From Bacteroidales bacterium (lineage in GTDB: Bacteria; Bacteroidota; Bacteroidia; Bacteroidales; Muribaculaceae): 17,314 bases of DNA. The stretch lies in contig CAADVV010000078.1 in NCBI GenBank assembly GCA_900752535.1, forward strand, positions 1 to 17,314. Direction: 5' to 3'. The notes beneath the pieces are model-generated. The model had not been told where the DNA came from, ran no database searches, and saw only the letters and a program-made list of their open reading frames with translations. A program made the position numbers and the translations under genes. Below are positions 1-8,400 of this stretch, in pieces (within the stretch, counting starts at the first letter, position 1; the number at the start of each line of letters is the position of its first letter).

Positions 1-48
1 AAATGCTCCGGCGGCGATTAATGCGGCAGTGATGAGATGGCTTTTCAT
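1..48 (-). CDS. Partial CDS, N-terminus of an exported protein in the glucan utilization locus
   Basis: An ATG at 48-46 opens a reading frame that runs off the left edge after 16 codons, giving MKSHLITAALIAAGAF. The pattern of Met, Lys and then a hydrophobic Ala/Leu/Ile stretch is a typical signal peptide start. It lies 142 bases downstream of the GH66 gene on the same strand, so it is probably the next gene of the same locus. In the dextran locus of Bacteroides thetaiotaomicron (BT3086-BT3091, from memory) the gene after GH66 is a GH31 alpha-glucosidase, so a periplasmic alpha-glucosidase (GH31 or GH97) is the best guess. The visible residues cannot confirm any family. Confidence 0.6.
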   Translation of the reverse strand, partial: MKSHLITAALIAAGAF

Positions 49-128
49 GACTGAGAGTATGGTTGAAAGTGATAGTGAGGTGGCATGTCCGCGGCCACCG
101 CGCGTTATGGGGTGGAGAGAGGAGAGCG

Positions 129-168
129 TGACAGACGGTTGTGGCGGTGTCGCGGCGACCGCCTGTCA
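129..168 (-). repeat. Intercistronic hairpin after the GH66 gene
   Basis: TGACAGACGG (129-138) and CCGCCTGTCA (159-168) pair with one mismatch. An alternative inner pairing joins GGCGGT (143-148) to ACCGCC (158-163). The element lies between the GH66 stop and the next gene. On the minus strand it is not followed by a run of T, so it is more likely an mRNA stability or partial attenuation element than a full terminator. Confidence 0.4.
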
Positions 169-190
169 TGCCGTTTGATGTTGATGGATT

Positions 191-2014
191 TTATTCGATG
201 ACAATCATTGTCCAGTAGTTGAGCGAGGGCACGGTGAAAGTCACAGTGTCACCGTTCTGTCTGAAGGCGAGTTCCTGCACGGCGCCGGCATGCTGGTCGG
301 GTGAGGCTACCCAGATTTTTTTGACTGTTTTGGCGACTTTCAGGCTCAGAGGCAACTTGACGGCTATGGAGGGAGCACGCCGGGTACCCTCGAGGTCGCG
401 CCAGCTGAGGTCTTCGACGTTGCGGAAGTTGAGCAGGCTGATGACCTGACGGGTGCCGACGTTGCGGCCATAGGCTGTCACGCCGCCCTTTTTGGGAGGC
501 CAGGCGTTGAGGCTTATTTTCTTGGCGCCGTCGGTGCAGCTGATTTCAGGCTCGAACTCGTCTGATGTTGACGATCCGCGCAGGAGATTCTGATAGGCGG
601 TCATGAAGTCATAGTAGCGTATCATGGCAGTCTTCAGTTCGGCATTCATTGCCAGAGGCGAGGCGGGGAAATATTCGCGCGAGAGCATATGGTCGCCAAG
701 CTCGAGGTGGCTGCCACCGAGGGCCATCATTACGGCGTCGGTCAGTATGACGCCCGGGTTGTTCATCTCGCCGGTGGTACGGTCGGCCTTGTCATAGTTC
801 ATGTATGCGGCGAAGACGGTTTTGAGTTTGCCGCCGCTGTAGACGTCGTTGGCCTTGATAATGCGCTGGAGGTGAGAGAACTCAGACTCGTCGCCCCAGA
901 CTTCATTGTAGCAGAAGTCGACATTGCCGGTTCCGGCGATGTTCTGTGCTCCATAGCTCGAGACGGCGTTCATGATTAGACGTTTTGACGGGTGACGCTG
1001 TTTCATGGCGTTGATGAAGGTGGCATAGGCCTGGGGAAGGTTCACCTTCGTGCCGTCATAGCGGTAGCGGTCGCCGCGGTTGCCCAGCTGGTCAATCTGA
1101 TATCCGTCAAAGTCGAAGTTGGCATAGACGTCGTCGTTGCGCTGTCCGATGTAGGCGAGCCACTCGCTGTTGGCCGGGTCGAGCAGATAGATGTTGCTTT
1201 TCCAGTTTGAGGGAAGGCCATGATAGTCCTTGTCGCCGTGGTGCGTATCCTTGAAGATATACCACTGCTCTTTCACGCCGTCGGACAAGGCGTCGTCGAG
1301 CGCGCCGAAACAGAGGTTGTAGAAGATTGACTTCATGCCGTAGGAGTGCTGCACGTCGATGTAGCGGCGTACCACGGAGGCGTTGATGTCGCGGTTGGCT
1401 ATGTCTTTGTATTTCTCGGCGGGATTATCACGTGTGCCGCCCAGAGGCCAGTGGTGTTTGTTGTGCCAGTCCTGAAACTGCACGCCGTTGATGTGACAGC
1501 GGTTGAGATATTCCATCTCGGCCTCGATGACGCCTGCCGTGAGCTTCGAATCGTCAAAAGTCGCCACGAAGCCATAACGCGGGAACATCGTCCAGTCGCT
1601 CGAGACGTCGACGGCTATTGTGGCATAAACGGTTTCGGTCTTGTCGTCGGTCAGACGGTAGATGTCGGCCATATAGCCGGTGAAGTCCTGCGAAGGGGGT
1701 GTCCAAGTCCAGCTGGTCGATGTCATGGGCTCTTCGGCAATGACATCAGCGCCCTGGCGGTAGCGCACTTTGGCGTCAGCCACGAGCTCGGAGGCCGTGA
1801 ATCTCACGGTCTGGCCGGGGGCATAGACAGCTTTGTCGGTCGAGAGGTCGACCACAAGGTTTGATTTTACGGTGCGCACGTCCTCGACTCCTCCTTCACC
1901 GGGTTTGTCACCGCCATCGGGCGAGGGTGCGGGTGCGTCGGGGTCTGAATCGCCACATGCCAGCATAACTGCACTCATGGCGGCGATGAGAAGACTGTTC
2001 ATCTTTTTGTCCAT
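191..2014 (-). CDS. GH66 family glycoside hydrolase, dextranase type, surface lipoprotein
   Basis: Probably an endo-dextranase cutting alpha-1,6-linked glucan. The 607-residue protein starts with a lipoprotein signal (lipid Cys20 in VMLAC), and the residues after it (GDSDPD) are acidic like the surface-export signal of Bacteroidetes lipoproteins. An Ig-like beta domain spans about 48-137, the (beta/alpha)8 catalytic domain about 145-480, and a C-terminal beta domain follows to 607. DGYQIDQLG (304-311) carries the likely nucleophile Asp308, and YNEVWGDE (369-376) the likely acid/base Glu371; their spacing is close to that of characterised GH66 dextranases. There is no long carbohydrate-binding insertion of the kind found in cycloisomaltooligosaccharide glucanotransferases, so dextranase is preferred. 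It is the fifth gene of the locus, 106 bases after the susE/F-like gene. The start is the first ATG; Met5 is possible. No Shine-Dalgarno is present. Confidence 0.88.
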   Translation of the reverse strand: MDKKMNSLLIAAMSAVMLACGDSDPDAPAPSPDGGDKPGEGGVEDVRTVKSNLVVDLSTDKAVYAPGQTVRFTASELVADAKVRYRQGADVIAEEPMTSTSWTWTPPSQDFTGYMADIYRLTDDKTETVYATIAVDVSSDWTMFPRYGFVATFDDSKLTAGVIEAEMEYLNRCHINGVQFQDWHNKHHWPLGGTRDNPAEKYKDIANRDINASVVRRYIDVQHSYGMKSIFYNLCFGALDDALSDGVKEQWYIFKDTHHGDKDYHGLPSNWKSNIYLLDPANSEWLAYIGQRNDDVYANFDFDGYQIDQLGNRGDRYRYDGTKVNLPQAYATFINAMKQRHPSKRLIMNAVSSYGAQNIAGTGNVDFCYNEVWGDESEFSHLQRIIKANDVYSGGKLKTVFAAYMNYDKADRTTGEMNNPGVILTDAVMMALGGSHLELGDHMLSREYFPASPLAMNAELKTAMIRYYDFMTAYQNLLRGSSTSDEFEPEISCTDGAKKISLNAWPPKKGGVTAYGRNVGTRQVISLLNFRNVEDLSWRDLEGTRRAPSIAVKLPLSLKVAKTVKKIWVASPDQHAGAVQELAFRQNGDTVTFTVPSLNYWTMIVIE

Positions 2015-2063
2015 ATAGAAATTGTCTGTGTTATATAAAGGTCAGAATCTGTAGGGAGAGTTG

Positions 2064-2105
2064 GAGAGGGGCCGCCGGCCTCTGTCGGTGCCGGCGCCCC
2101 CTCTC
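2064..2105 (-). repeat. Strong GC-rich hairpin between the susE/F-like gene and the GH66 gene
   Basis: GAGAGGGGCCGCCGGC (2064-2079) pairs with GCCGGCGCCCCCTCTC (2090-2105): 15 of 16 pairs with one C/C mismatch and a 10-base loop. On the minus strand it begins 15 bases after the stop of the susE/F-like gene. The transcript continues CAACTCTCCC with no U-run, so it is probably not a complete terminator. It may protect the upstream susC-susD-susE/F mRNA or lower read-through into GH66. Confidence 0.6.
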
Positions 2106-2120
2106 AGAGTTATCAAATCG

Positions 2121-3608
2121 TCAGTTTTTGGTGATGGTCACCTGGTCAAGCAGCTGATTGAGCGTGATGGTGTAGTTGCCGGCTTCGGTGATTTTCCACT
2201 TGCGGTCAACGTCACCGACAGCGATGGTCGTGTACATGTCCTTGAACCAGCTGTCGCTCTTGTCGATGTAGATGGCCGTCTGGGGCTGTCCGGTTGCCGG
2301 TGCGTTCTCCTCGGGAGCGAGGAACCATGCGCCGTTCCAGTCAGACTGTTTGTCGCAGGTGAACTTCAGCTCGCCGGCGTTGAGTTTACCGGTCCACGTG
2401 AAGATGTTTGCGTCAGAGGGGTCTACGGTCATCGGGGTGGCGTCGTCGATTGACCATCCGTTGGGAGTGGCGTCGCCCACGAGATACATCTCGGTGTAGG
2501 GAGTGAAGGGACGCATCATCATGCGCTCGGCGCCCGTGCGGATGTCAACGGCTATGCGGTAGACCTGGTTGGCTTCGTTGTCCTGGAGATACCACTTGTT
2601 ATCGGGGTCAAAGCCCTTGATGAACTCCATCGACTGGTCGGTATAGGGGGCGTTGGCCTGAGTGGCCTTGTACATATTCTCCCATGAGCCGTTGGCCGTG
2701 CCGAACTTGAATTCGCCGCCCTGTCCGAAGAAGTAGGCAATCTTGAAGATGAACGGATCAAGCGGGTCGGGTGTCATGGCCACAAATCCCCAGTCTGTCA
2801 TGCTGCCAACTAAGAAGAGCTCGCTGAAGGCGGGTTTGACGCCTTCCGACTGGCTGATAGATACGGTCATTGTGAGGATATTGGCGGTGATTGTGTAAAT
2901 GTGGTTTTCGGGAATGTTGAACATCACGTCGGGCTGGCTGTCCGACTCACGATAAACGAGACCGCCTTCGCCGTTATTATTGTATGACGGCAGGTTTTCA
3001 CCAAGATTAACAATAAACTTCAGGTCACCGGCGTTCAGGTTGCCGGTCCAGCTGAAGACGCCGTTGTCGGTGCGTTCCATCTCGATGGCATGTGAGGCGT
3101 CGGAGCCGTCGGGATTGGCTGAGCCGACGATATAGAGAGTCTGGGTCACAGGCTTGTAGGTCGTCACCGGAATGGTCATTGTGGCGGTCTGAGTGTAGTC
3201 GGGATAGTCGGCTACCATAGCAGTCACGCGTACCTCGAGGTCGAAGACTTCGCCGGGCGTGGCGCCGAGGTTGTCAATCAGGATTGAGTTGAGGGTCTCG
3301 ACCGAAGGTTTCCACGTGTAGGTCTGCGTTACATTCTCCAGGGCGGTGTATGATGAGTTGAAGCCTGTGCCGGCCTGTGCCAGTTCGAGGGTGTATGAGA
3401 TACGGTTGCCTGTGCCGTGGTTTGTGCCCGAGGTCCACTCGAAGGTCACGGCGTCAGAAGCGTGATAAGTCTCCTCGAGCGTCAGCTGCTCTGTCGAGGC
3501 GGTCAGAGCCAGCGGGGTATTGCCCAGGTCGAGCTCAGTGAAGTCGTTGTCGGTGCAGGCGTTGAACATGAGTGCTGCGGCCACCGGAGCAAAATATCTG
3601 AGTTTCAT
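2121..3608 (-). CDS. SusE/SusF-like outer membrane glycan-binding lipoprotein
   Basis: A 495-residue surface lipoprotein predicted to bind the glucan next to the SusCD importer; it has no catalytic motif. The signal peptide ends at lipid Cys18 (FNAC), followed by acidic TDNDFTE, consistent with surface export. Residues about 25-150 form a SusE-type N-terminal domain. Three tandem beta-sandwich modules follow, each opening with a related motif: LYIVGSANPDG (158-168), LFLVGSMTDWG (264-274) and MYLVGDATPNGW (374-385). The first and third also share a WTG.LNAG.LKF segment (187-198 and 405-416). Aromatic residues such as Trp273, Trp309, Trp385 and Trp428 could stack on sugar rings. SusE usually has two binding modules and SusF three, so the layout is SusF-like although the gene sits in the SusE position. 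It starts 25 bases after the susD stop, and no Shine-Dalgarno is seen. Confidence 0.85.
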   Translation of the reverse strand: MKLRYFAPVAAALMFNACTDNDFTELDLGNTPLALTASTEQLTLEETYHASDAVTFEWTSGTNHGTGNRISYTLELAQAGTGFNSSYTALENVTQTYTWKPSVETLNSILIDNLGATPGEVFDLEVRVTAMVADYPDYTQTATMTIPVTTYKPVTQTLYIVGSANPDGSDASHAIEMERTDNGVFSWTGNLNAGDLKFIVNLGENLPSYNNNGEGGLVYRESDSQPDVMFNIPENHIYTITANILTMTVSISQSEGVKPAFSELFLVGSMTDWGFVAMTPDPLDPFIFKIAYFFGQGGEFKFGTANGSWENMYKATQANAPYTDQSMEFIKGFDPDNKWYLQDNEANQVYRIAVDIRTGAERMMMRPFTPYTEMYLVGDATPNGWSIDDATPMTVDPSDANIFTWTGKLNAGELKFTCDKQSDWNGAWFLAPEENAPATGQPQTAIYIDKSDSWFKDMYTTIAVGDVDRKWKITEAGNYTITLNQLLDQVTITKN

Positions 3609-3633
3609 GATTGAAATTTTCTGTTTTTGAGGG

Positions 3634-5139
3634 TTAATAGCCGGGATTCTGTGTCATCAGCGGGTTGGCGTCCATCTCGGTCTGAGGTATCGGGAAGAGC
3701 AGACGGTCGCGGGTGACGTTGGTCTTGCCGATTGAGCGGAGGAAGTCAATGGCATACTGGCCGTGGTTGATGCGTATCATGTCAAACCAACGGTGTGCCT
3801 CAAAGGCGAGTTCCATGCGGCGCTCGTGGATGATGGCTTCGCGCATGGCGTCTTTGGAGTTGAAGACGTCGGCTTTGATTGAGGGCAGACCGGCGCGTGA
3901 GCGCACCTCGTTGAGCGGTCCGGCGGCGTCCATGCCTCGTCCGAGTTCGTTGAGGGCTTCAGCCTCCATCAGCAGTACATCGGCATAGCGGTAGACCACG
4001 AAGTTGGCCGGCGATGTGTTATACTCAGGCGAGATGGTCTTTGACACAAGGAATTTGCGCACGTTATAGCCGGTGTTTGACCACGACGGTTTGTAGGGCG
4101 TGCCCTCATAGTCGGGACATCCGTCATAGAAGATGGTGATGGGTTTACGCAGGTCGCCTTCCTCATACTGGTCGACAAACTCCTGTGTGGGCTGGTTCCA
4201 GCCATAGGCGCCGGCCACGAGGTCAGAGTTGCGCGGGCCCATGAATGTCGACAGCCACGATGCCTGGGGAGTGTTGCCCCAGAAACTCTCGTCTGTGTCG
4301 CCGCTATACTGCACCTCGAAGATTGATTCGGGGCCGTTGTTGATGGTGGCGTCGAAGTTGTCGGCATAGGAGCAAGCCGAGAGGTTATAACCGTAGGAGG
4401 TGACTTCGTCGCAGAGATCAACCACATTCTGATAGAGCGAGGGGTTGTCCTGTGCGAGCACAAGGTAAACCTTGGCGAGCATGGTCAGTGCGGCTTCCTT
4501 GCAGGCGCGGCCTACGTTTGACGAGTCATATTCCGACTTTGTGGGGAGAAGCTCGGCGGCTTCAGAGCAGTCTTTGATTATCAGGTCATAGGTCTCCTGA
4601 AGCGAAGCGCGGGCGATGGCCGTTGACGTGCCGGGGACATAGGGCTCTGTGCGCAGGGGCACACCGCCGTAGAGCTGTGCAAGGATGAAGTAGTAGTGGG
4701 CGCGCAGGAAGAGGGCCTCTCCACGGCGTGTGTCGAGCAGTTCCTGGCTTACGCCGTCAGCGTTGGCGATGGCCTGGAGGGCGTCGTTGCAGTGGCCGAT
4801 GCCTACCCACGGCGAGCGCCACATATAGAGAGCCATGCCGTTGTCGCTCTGTGTGGTGAAGTTTGAGGCCTGGATGGTCTCGATGCCGTCGTCGCCGCCG
4901 CCTGCGCCTACCAGCGAGTTGCCGGCCACGATGTCGAGGGTCCACATACGCTGGTTATAGAGGTTTGACGACTGGAGGGTTATATAGCATGCGTTGGTCA
5001 GGGCGGTTACAGTTTCGGCCGTCACGTTGACATTGGTGTCGACGCGGTCAAACGGTGTTTTCTCGAGGAAGTCGCTGCACGACGTGAGCGTGAGCGCTGC
5101 CAGGGCGCCGGCTGCCAGAGTGTTTATTATCTTTTTCAT
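3634..5139 (-). CDS. susD: SusD/RagB family glycan-binding lipoprotein
   Basis: A 501-residue SusD-like protein that caps the SusC channel and captures oligosaccharides at the cell surface. The lipoprotein signal ends at Cys21 (LTSC), followed by SDFLEKTP, the usual start of mature SusD proteins. The N-terminal half is the helical SusD-like region, with RGEALFLRAHYYFILAQLYG as the conserved helical segment. The C-terminal RagB/SusD part includes FVVYRYADVLLMEAEALNELG and RRMELAFEAHRWFDMIR, and the protein ends in the family signature PIPQTEMDANPLMTQNPGY. Length is typical. It lies 19 bases after the susC stop, so the pair is co-transcribed. The name indicates the family; the substrate (dextran-like glucan) is inferred from the neighbouring GH66 gene. 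Confidence 0.95.
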   Translation of the reverse strand: MKKIINTLAAGALAALTLTSCSDFLEKTPFDRVDTNVNVTAETVTALTNACYITLQSSNLYNQRMWTLDIVAGNSLVGAGGGDDGIETIQASNFTTQSDNGMALYMWRSPWVGIGHCNDALQAIANADGVSQELLDTRRGEALFLRAHYYFILAQLYGGVPLRTEPYVPGTSTAIARASLQETYDLIIKDCSEAAELLPTKSEYDSSNVGRACKEAALTMLAKVYLVLAQDNPSLYQNVVDLCDEVTSYGYNLSACSYADNFDATINNGPESIFEVQYSGDTDESFWGNTPQASWLSTFMGPRNSDLVAGAYGWNQPTQEFVDQYEEGDLRKPITIFYDGCPDYEGTPYKPSWSNTGYNVRKFLVSKTISPEYNTSPANFVVYRYADVLLMEAEALNELGRGMDAAGPLNEVRSRAGLPSIKADVFNSKDAMREAIIHERRMELAFEAHRWFDMIRINHGQYAIDFLRSIGKTNVTRDRLLFPIPQTEMDANPLMTQNPGY

Positions 5140-5158
5140 GACTGTTTTTCAGGATTGA

Positions 5159-8100
5159 TTAGAAGTTGAAAGAGAGACCGAAGTTGAAGGTGCGCGATGT
5201 GGGGAACGATGACCAGTCGATGCCGTCGATGCCCACCTCGGGGTCAAATCCTTTGTAGCCGGTGATGGTTGCCACGTTCTCACATGAGAACTGCACGCGT
5301 GCCTGCTCGATCGTCAGCTTGCGCAGCAGTGACTTCGGAAGGTTGTAAGCCAGAGTGATGTTTTTGAGGCGCAGATAAGATCCGTTTTCTACAAAGCGGT
5401 CGCTCAGGCGTGTGTTGTTGTTGGGGTCGCCGTAGACGGCGCGTGGCATTGTGTTTGATGTGCCTTCGCCGGTCCAGCGGTCAGCGGTTGTGGCCAGCTG
5501 GTTGTAGGCTGCGCCCATGCCTTCGAGAGAGATGCGGGTTGCGTTGAAGATTTTGTTTCCGGCTACGCCCTGGAGATAGAACGACAGCTCGAAGCCTTTG
5601 TAGGTGAAGCGGTTGTTCATCGAGAAGAGCCATGAGGGATTGGGGTTGCCGATGACCGTGCGGTCTTCTTCGTTGATGACGCCGTCGTTGTTGAGGTCGC
5701 GGAAGCGGATGTCACCCGGCTCGGCGCCCACTTGGATGGCGTGGTTGGCCACCTCTTCGTTGTTCTGGAAGATACCGTCGGTAACATAGCCGTAGAAGAC
5801 GTTGATGGGGTAGTCTTTGGCGCGCATCGAGACATTGGCGCCGGAGACGATTTCATTGACATACTGCGGCATGTCGCTGTTGAGGCTGACGATTTTGTTC
5901 TTATTGTAGGTGACCACGAGGTTGGTCTCCCATGTCAGTTCTCCGTCGAGGTTGATTGAGTTTGCGGTCAGTTCCCAACCGATGTTGCGGACCTTACCGG
6001 CGTTTGACATTGTTGTCGAGGTGTCTTCAAAGCCCGAGGTGATGGGCACGGAGGCTTTGACAAGCATGTCGTTGGTGTTCTTGATATAACCGTCGAGGCT
6101 GATGTTCAGGCGTGAGCGGAAGAGCGAGATGTCAACACCGGCGTTGAACTGCTCGATGTTCTCCCATCGGATGTCGGGGTTGGCGAGGGTCTGGGCCACC
6201 AGAGCCGACTGGTTGACTGATGTGAATCCGAAAGGATAAAGTTTAGTCTCGAGGGTGGGGAGGTAGCCGTAGTTGCTGACCGAAGCCTGCGAACCGGTTT
6301 TACCGTAACCCAGACGGAGTTTCAGGTCGTTGACGGCGCGGTCTTTGGGGAAGAATTCCTCGTTAGAGATACGCCACGCTGCGCTGACTGAGGGGAATGT
6401 ACCCCAGCGGTGGTTTTTGCCGAAGCGGCTTGAGCCGTCGTGGCGAACGGTGGCTGTCAGCATGTAGCGGTTGTCATATGAGTAGTTGGCGCGGGCCATG
6501 ATTGACATCAGTGCCCACTGGCTCTTGGTGCCGTGGATGCCATACATCTCCTCGCCGTTGTCCATCTGGTGGACATTGTCAAACAGGAATCCGTTCATCT
6601 GGGCGTTGAGATACTGATAGGTGTTCCATTGTGCTGACGTACCGGCCATCACGTTGACCATGTGTTTGCCGGCAAATGTCTTGTCAAACGTGAAATAGTT
6701 ATCCCACAGATAAGTGAACGAGCGGTCTGAGCTCTCATAGTTAGAGCTGACGTCGACGGGGCTCGGTTTCCAGTTATATTTGGGTGAGAATGACTCGCCG
6801 AACCACCATTTAGCGTCGTAGCCGAAGGTCGAACGGAACTGAAGCCAGTCACAGAAGATAATATCTGCCGAGATGTTTGCCAGCAGATTGTAGCCTTCGG
6901 TCGACGAGCGATAGACGTCGTTGTTGCCCACCGGGTTGCGTATTGAACCATACCATTCGGCGTTGCCCGAGGGGCCGCTCCATGAGCCGTCTTCGTCATA
7001 GACGGGGAAGACAGGCAGGGCACGCATGGCGTCGAGCATGTTATAAGAACCCTGTTTCTTACGGTCGGTTGAGAAGAGGAGGTTGTTGGAGACTTTCAGC
7101 CATTTGGTCAGCTGAGCATCGTTGTTTGACTGGAAAGTGAAGCGGCGGTAGCCAACATGGTCGACGATGCCGCTCTGGTCGAGGAAGCCGGCCGAGAAGT
7201 AGTAGTGTGCTTTGTCTGAGCCGCCCGAGTAGCTGACGTTATAGTTCTGCATGACGCCTGTCTGAAGCATCTCGTCAACCCAGTTTGTCCCAGCACCGAG
7301 TTCCGACGGGTCAATCCATTCGGGGTTGACGCCGTGTCCGGCGTTGGTCATCATGTCGTTGTTGAGTGAGGCATATCCGGCTGCGTCGAGCAATTTCATC
7401 TTTTTGGCGGCGCTCTGTACGGCCACGTTGGCCGAGAACGAGAGTTTTGATGCGCCCTCTGCGCCGCGGCGTGTGGTAATCATGATCACACCGTTGGCGC
7501 CGCGCGAACCGTAGATGGCAGTGGCAGAGGCGTCTTTCAGCACATCGACGCGGTCGATGTCCTGCGGGTTGATTGAGTTGATGCCGAGGTCGGTGGGCAC
7601 ACCGTCAATTACGATAAGAGGGTCGCAGTTGTTAATTGAGCCGAGACCGCGCACTTTGATGTTCACGTTGTCGCCCGGTTTGGCGGCGTCGATAATCTGG
7701 ACACCGGAAACCTTGCCCTGCATTGCCTGGCCGACAGATGCCACCGGAGCGTCCTTGATGTCCTTCGCACCGATTGAGCCGACGGCGCCGGTCAGGTCGG
7801 TCTTTTTCATCTGGCCGTAGCCGACAACCACAACTTCGTCGAGAAGTGCCGTGGCAGGCAGCATGACCACATTGATTGTCGAGCGGCCGTCAACCTGGAC
7901 GGTTTTGGCCTCATAGCCGACATAAGAGAACTGGAGAATGCCCTGGGGATTGACACTCAGTGTGTAGTTGCCGTCAATGTCTGTGGCGGTACCTGCGCCC
8001 GTGCCTGGGGCGATGACGCTTGCACCGATCAGAGGTTCTCCCTCCGTGTCAGTGACACATCCGGTGACTGTGATGTTCTGGGCCGACAGCGTGACGGACG

Positions 8101-8164
8101 TCGTCATGACTGCCATGAAGGCCAGCAGAAATCGGATGAAGATAGAATGTCTGGATTTCTTCAT
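5159..8164 (-). CDS. susC: SusC/RagA family TonB-dependent outer membrane transporter
   Basis: A 1001-residue TonB-dependent transporter that imports glucan oligosaccharides together with SusD. The frame is open for 29 more codons upstream, but ATG at 8164 is chosen because it starts MKKSRHSIFIRFLLAF, a proper signal peptide with likely cleavage after LSA (residue 28), and because the upstream extension contains the -7 promoter element. A carboxypeptidase-regulatory-like domain spans about 31-102 (VTGCVTDTEGEPLIGASV). The SusC signature DEVVVVGYG (109-117) comes next, then the plug domain with VLKDASATAIYGSRGANGV (208-226). The rest is beta-barrel, ending in Phe (GLSFNF) as expected for an outer membrane barrel. 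It is the first gene of the structural operon. Family assignment is firm; the substrate is inferred from GH66. Confidence 0.96.
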   Translation of the reverse strand: MKKSRHSIFIRFLLAFMAVMTTSVTLSAQNITVTGCVTDTEGEPLIGASVIAPGTGAGTATDIDGNYTLSVNPQGILQFSYVGYEAKTVQVDGRSTINVVMLPATALLDEVVVVGYGQMKKTDLTGAVGSIGAKDIKDAPVASVGQAMQGKVSGVQIIDAAKPGDNVNIKVRGLGSINNCDPLIVIDGVPTDLGINSINPQDIDRVDVLKDASATAIYGSRGANGVIMITTRRGAEGASKLSFSANVAVQSAAKKMKLLDAAGYASLNNDMMTNAGHGVNPEWIDPSELGAGTNWVDEMLQTGVMQNYNVSYSGGSDKAHYYFSAGFLDQSGIVDHVGYRRFTFQSNNDAQLTKWLKVSNNLLFSTDRKKQGSYNMLDAMRALPVFPVYDEDGSWSGPSGNAEWYGSIRNPVGNNDVYRSSTEGYNLLANISADIIFCDWLQFRSTFGYDAKWWFGESFSPKYNWKPSPVDVSSNYESSDRSFTYLWDNYFTFDKTFAGKHMVNVMAGTSAQWNTYQYLNAQMNGFLFDNVHQMDNGEEMYGIHGTKSQWALMSIMARANYSYDNRYMLTATVRHDGSSRFGKNHRWGTFPSVSAAWRISNEEFFPKDRAVNDLKLRLGYGKTGSQASVSNYGYLPTLETKLYPFGFTSVNQSALVAQTLANPDIRWENIEQFNAGVDISLFRSRLNISLDGYIKNTNDMLVKASVPITSGFEDTSTTMSNAGKVRNIGWELTANSINLDGELTWETNLVVTYNKNKIVSLNSDMPQYVNEIVSGANVSMRAKDYPINVFYGYVTDGIFQNNEEVANHAIQVGAEPGDIRFRDLNNDGVINEEDRTVIGNPNPSWLFSMNNRFTYKGFELSFYLQGVAGNKIFNATRISLEGMGAAYNQLATTADRWTGEGTSNTMPRAVYGDPNNNTRLSDRFVENGSYLRLKNITLAYNLPKSLLRKLTIEQARVQFSCENVATITGYKGFDPEVGIDGIDWSSFPTSRTFNFGLSFNF

Positions 8165-8248
8165 GATGTGATTTATGGTGTAAATAAATAGTGATGTTGG
8201 TCGTTGAACGGTGTCTGACGTGTGAATCAGGTTTAAGGTAGGATGATG

Positions 8249-8256
8249 CAAATTTA
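8249..8256 (-). promoter_or_regulatory. Probable -7 element of the susC promoter
   Basis: On the minus strand this reads TAAATTTG, a full match to the Bacteroidetes -7 consensus TAnnTTTG. No TTTG lies at the usual -33 distance; the place holds GTGA or TGAG. A missing -33 is what one expects of a promoter that needs an activator. The predicted leader to the susC ATG is about 80 bases. Confidence 0.6.
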
Positions 8257-8283
8257 GACATTAGCCCGAATTCCGCTCACTGT

Positions 8284-8325
8284 GGTTAGTCAAAAAGTAG
8301 TCTCAGTTAGGCGTGTGAGTCTAAC
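8284..8325. promoter_or_regulatory. GTTAG repeat cluster, candidate activator site upstream of susC
   Basis: Plus-strand copies of GTTAG lie at 8285-8289 and 8306-8310, exactly 21 bases (two helical turns) apart, and an inverted copy CTAAC lies at 8321-8325. The copy nearest the promoter ends about 30 bases upstream of the susC -7 element, where a contact activator would bind. A second pair, GTGTGAGT, occurs at 8313-8320 and 8358-8365. The SusR-like regulator is encoded next door. The binding role is an inference. Confidence 0.35.
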
Positions 8326-8400
8326 CGATGCTGATAATCAATGTATTGTCAGACGGAGTGTGAGTTTGATTTGTAGCTGACTGATGGCTTCGCAGCCTCG

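Noticed and set aside
1346..1864. Open frame of 172 codons on the plus strand
   Set aside because: Antisense to the GH66 gene; Val/Gly-rich shadow translation.
8171..8189. Short hairpin ATTTAT/ATAAAT just before the susC start
   Set aside because: Six A/T pairs with a 7-base loop are too weak to call a regulatory structure in AT-rich leader DNA.
8165..8251. N-terminal extension of SusC by 29 residues
   Set aside because: The extension lacks a signal sequence at its start and contains the -7 element; the ATG at 8164 begins a proper signal peptide.
8386..8397. GGCTTCGCAGCC hairpin after the SusR-like gene
   Set aside because: Only four firm pairs and no T-run; not enough for a terminator.
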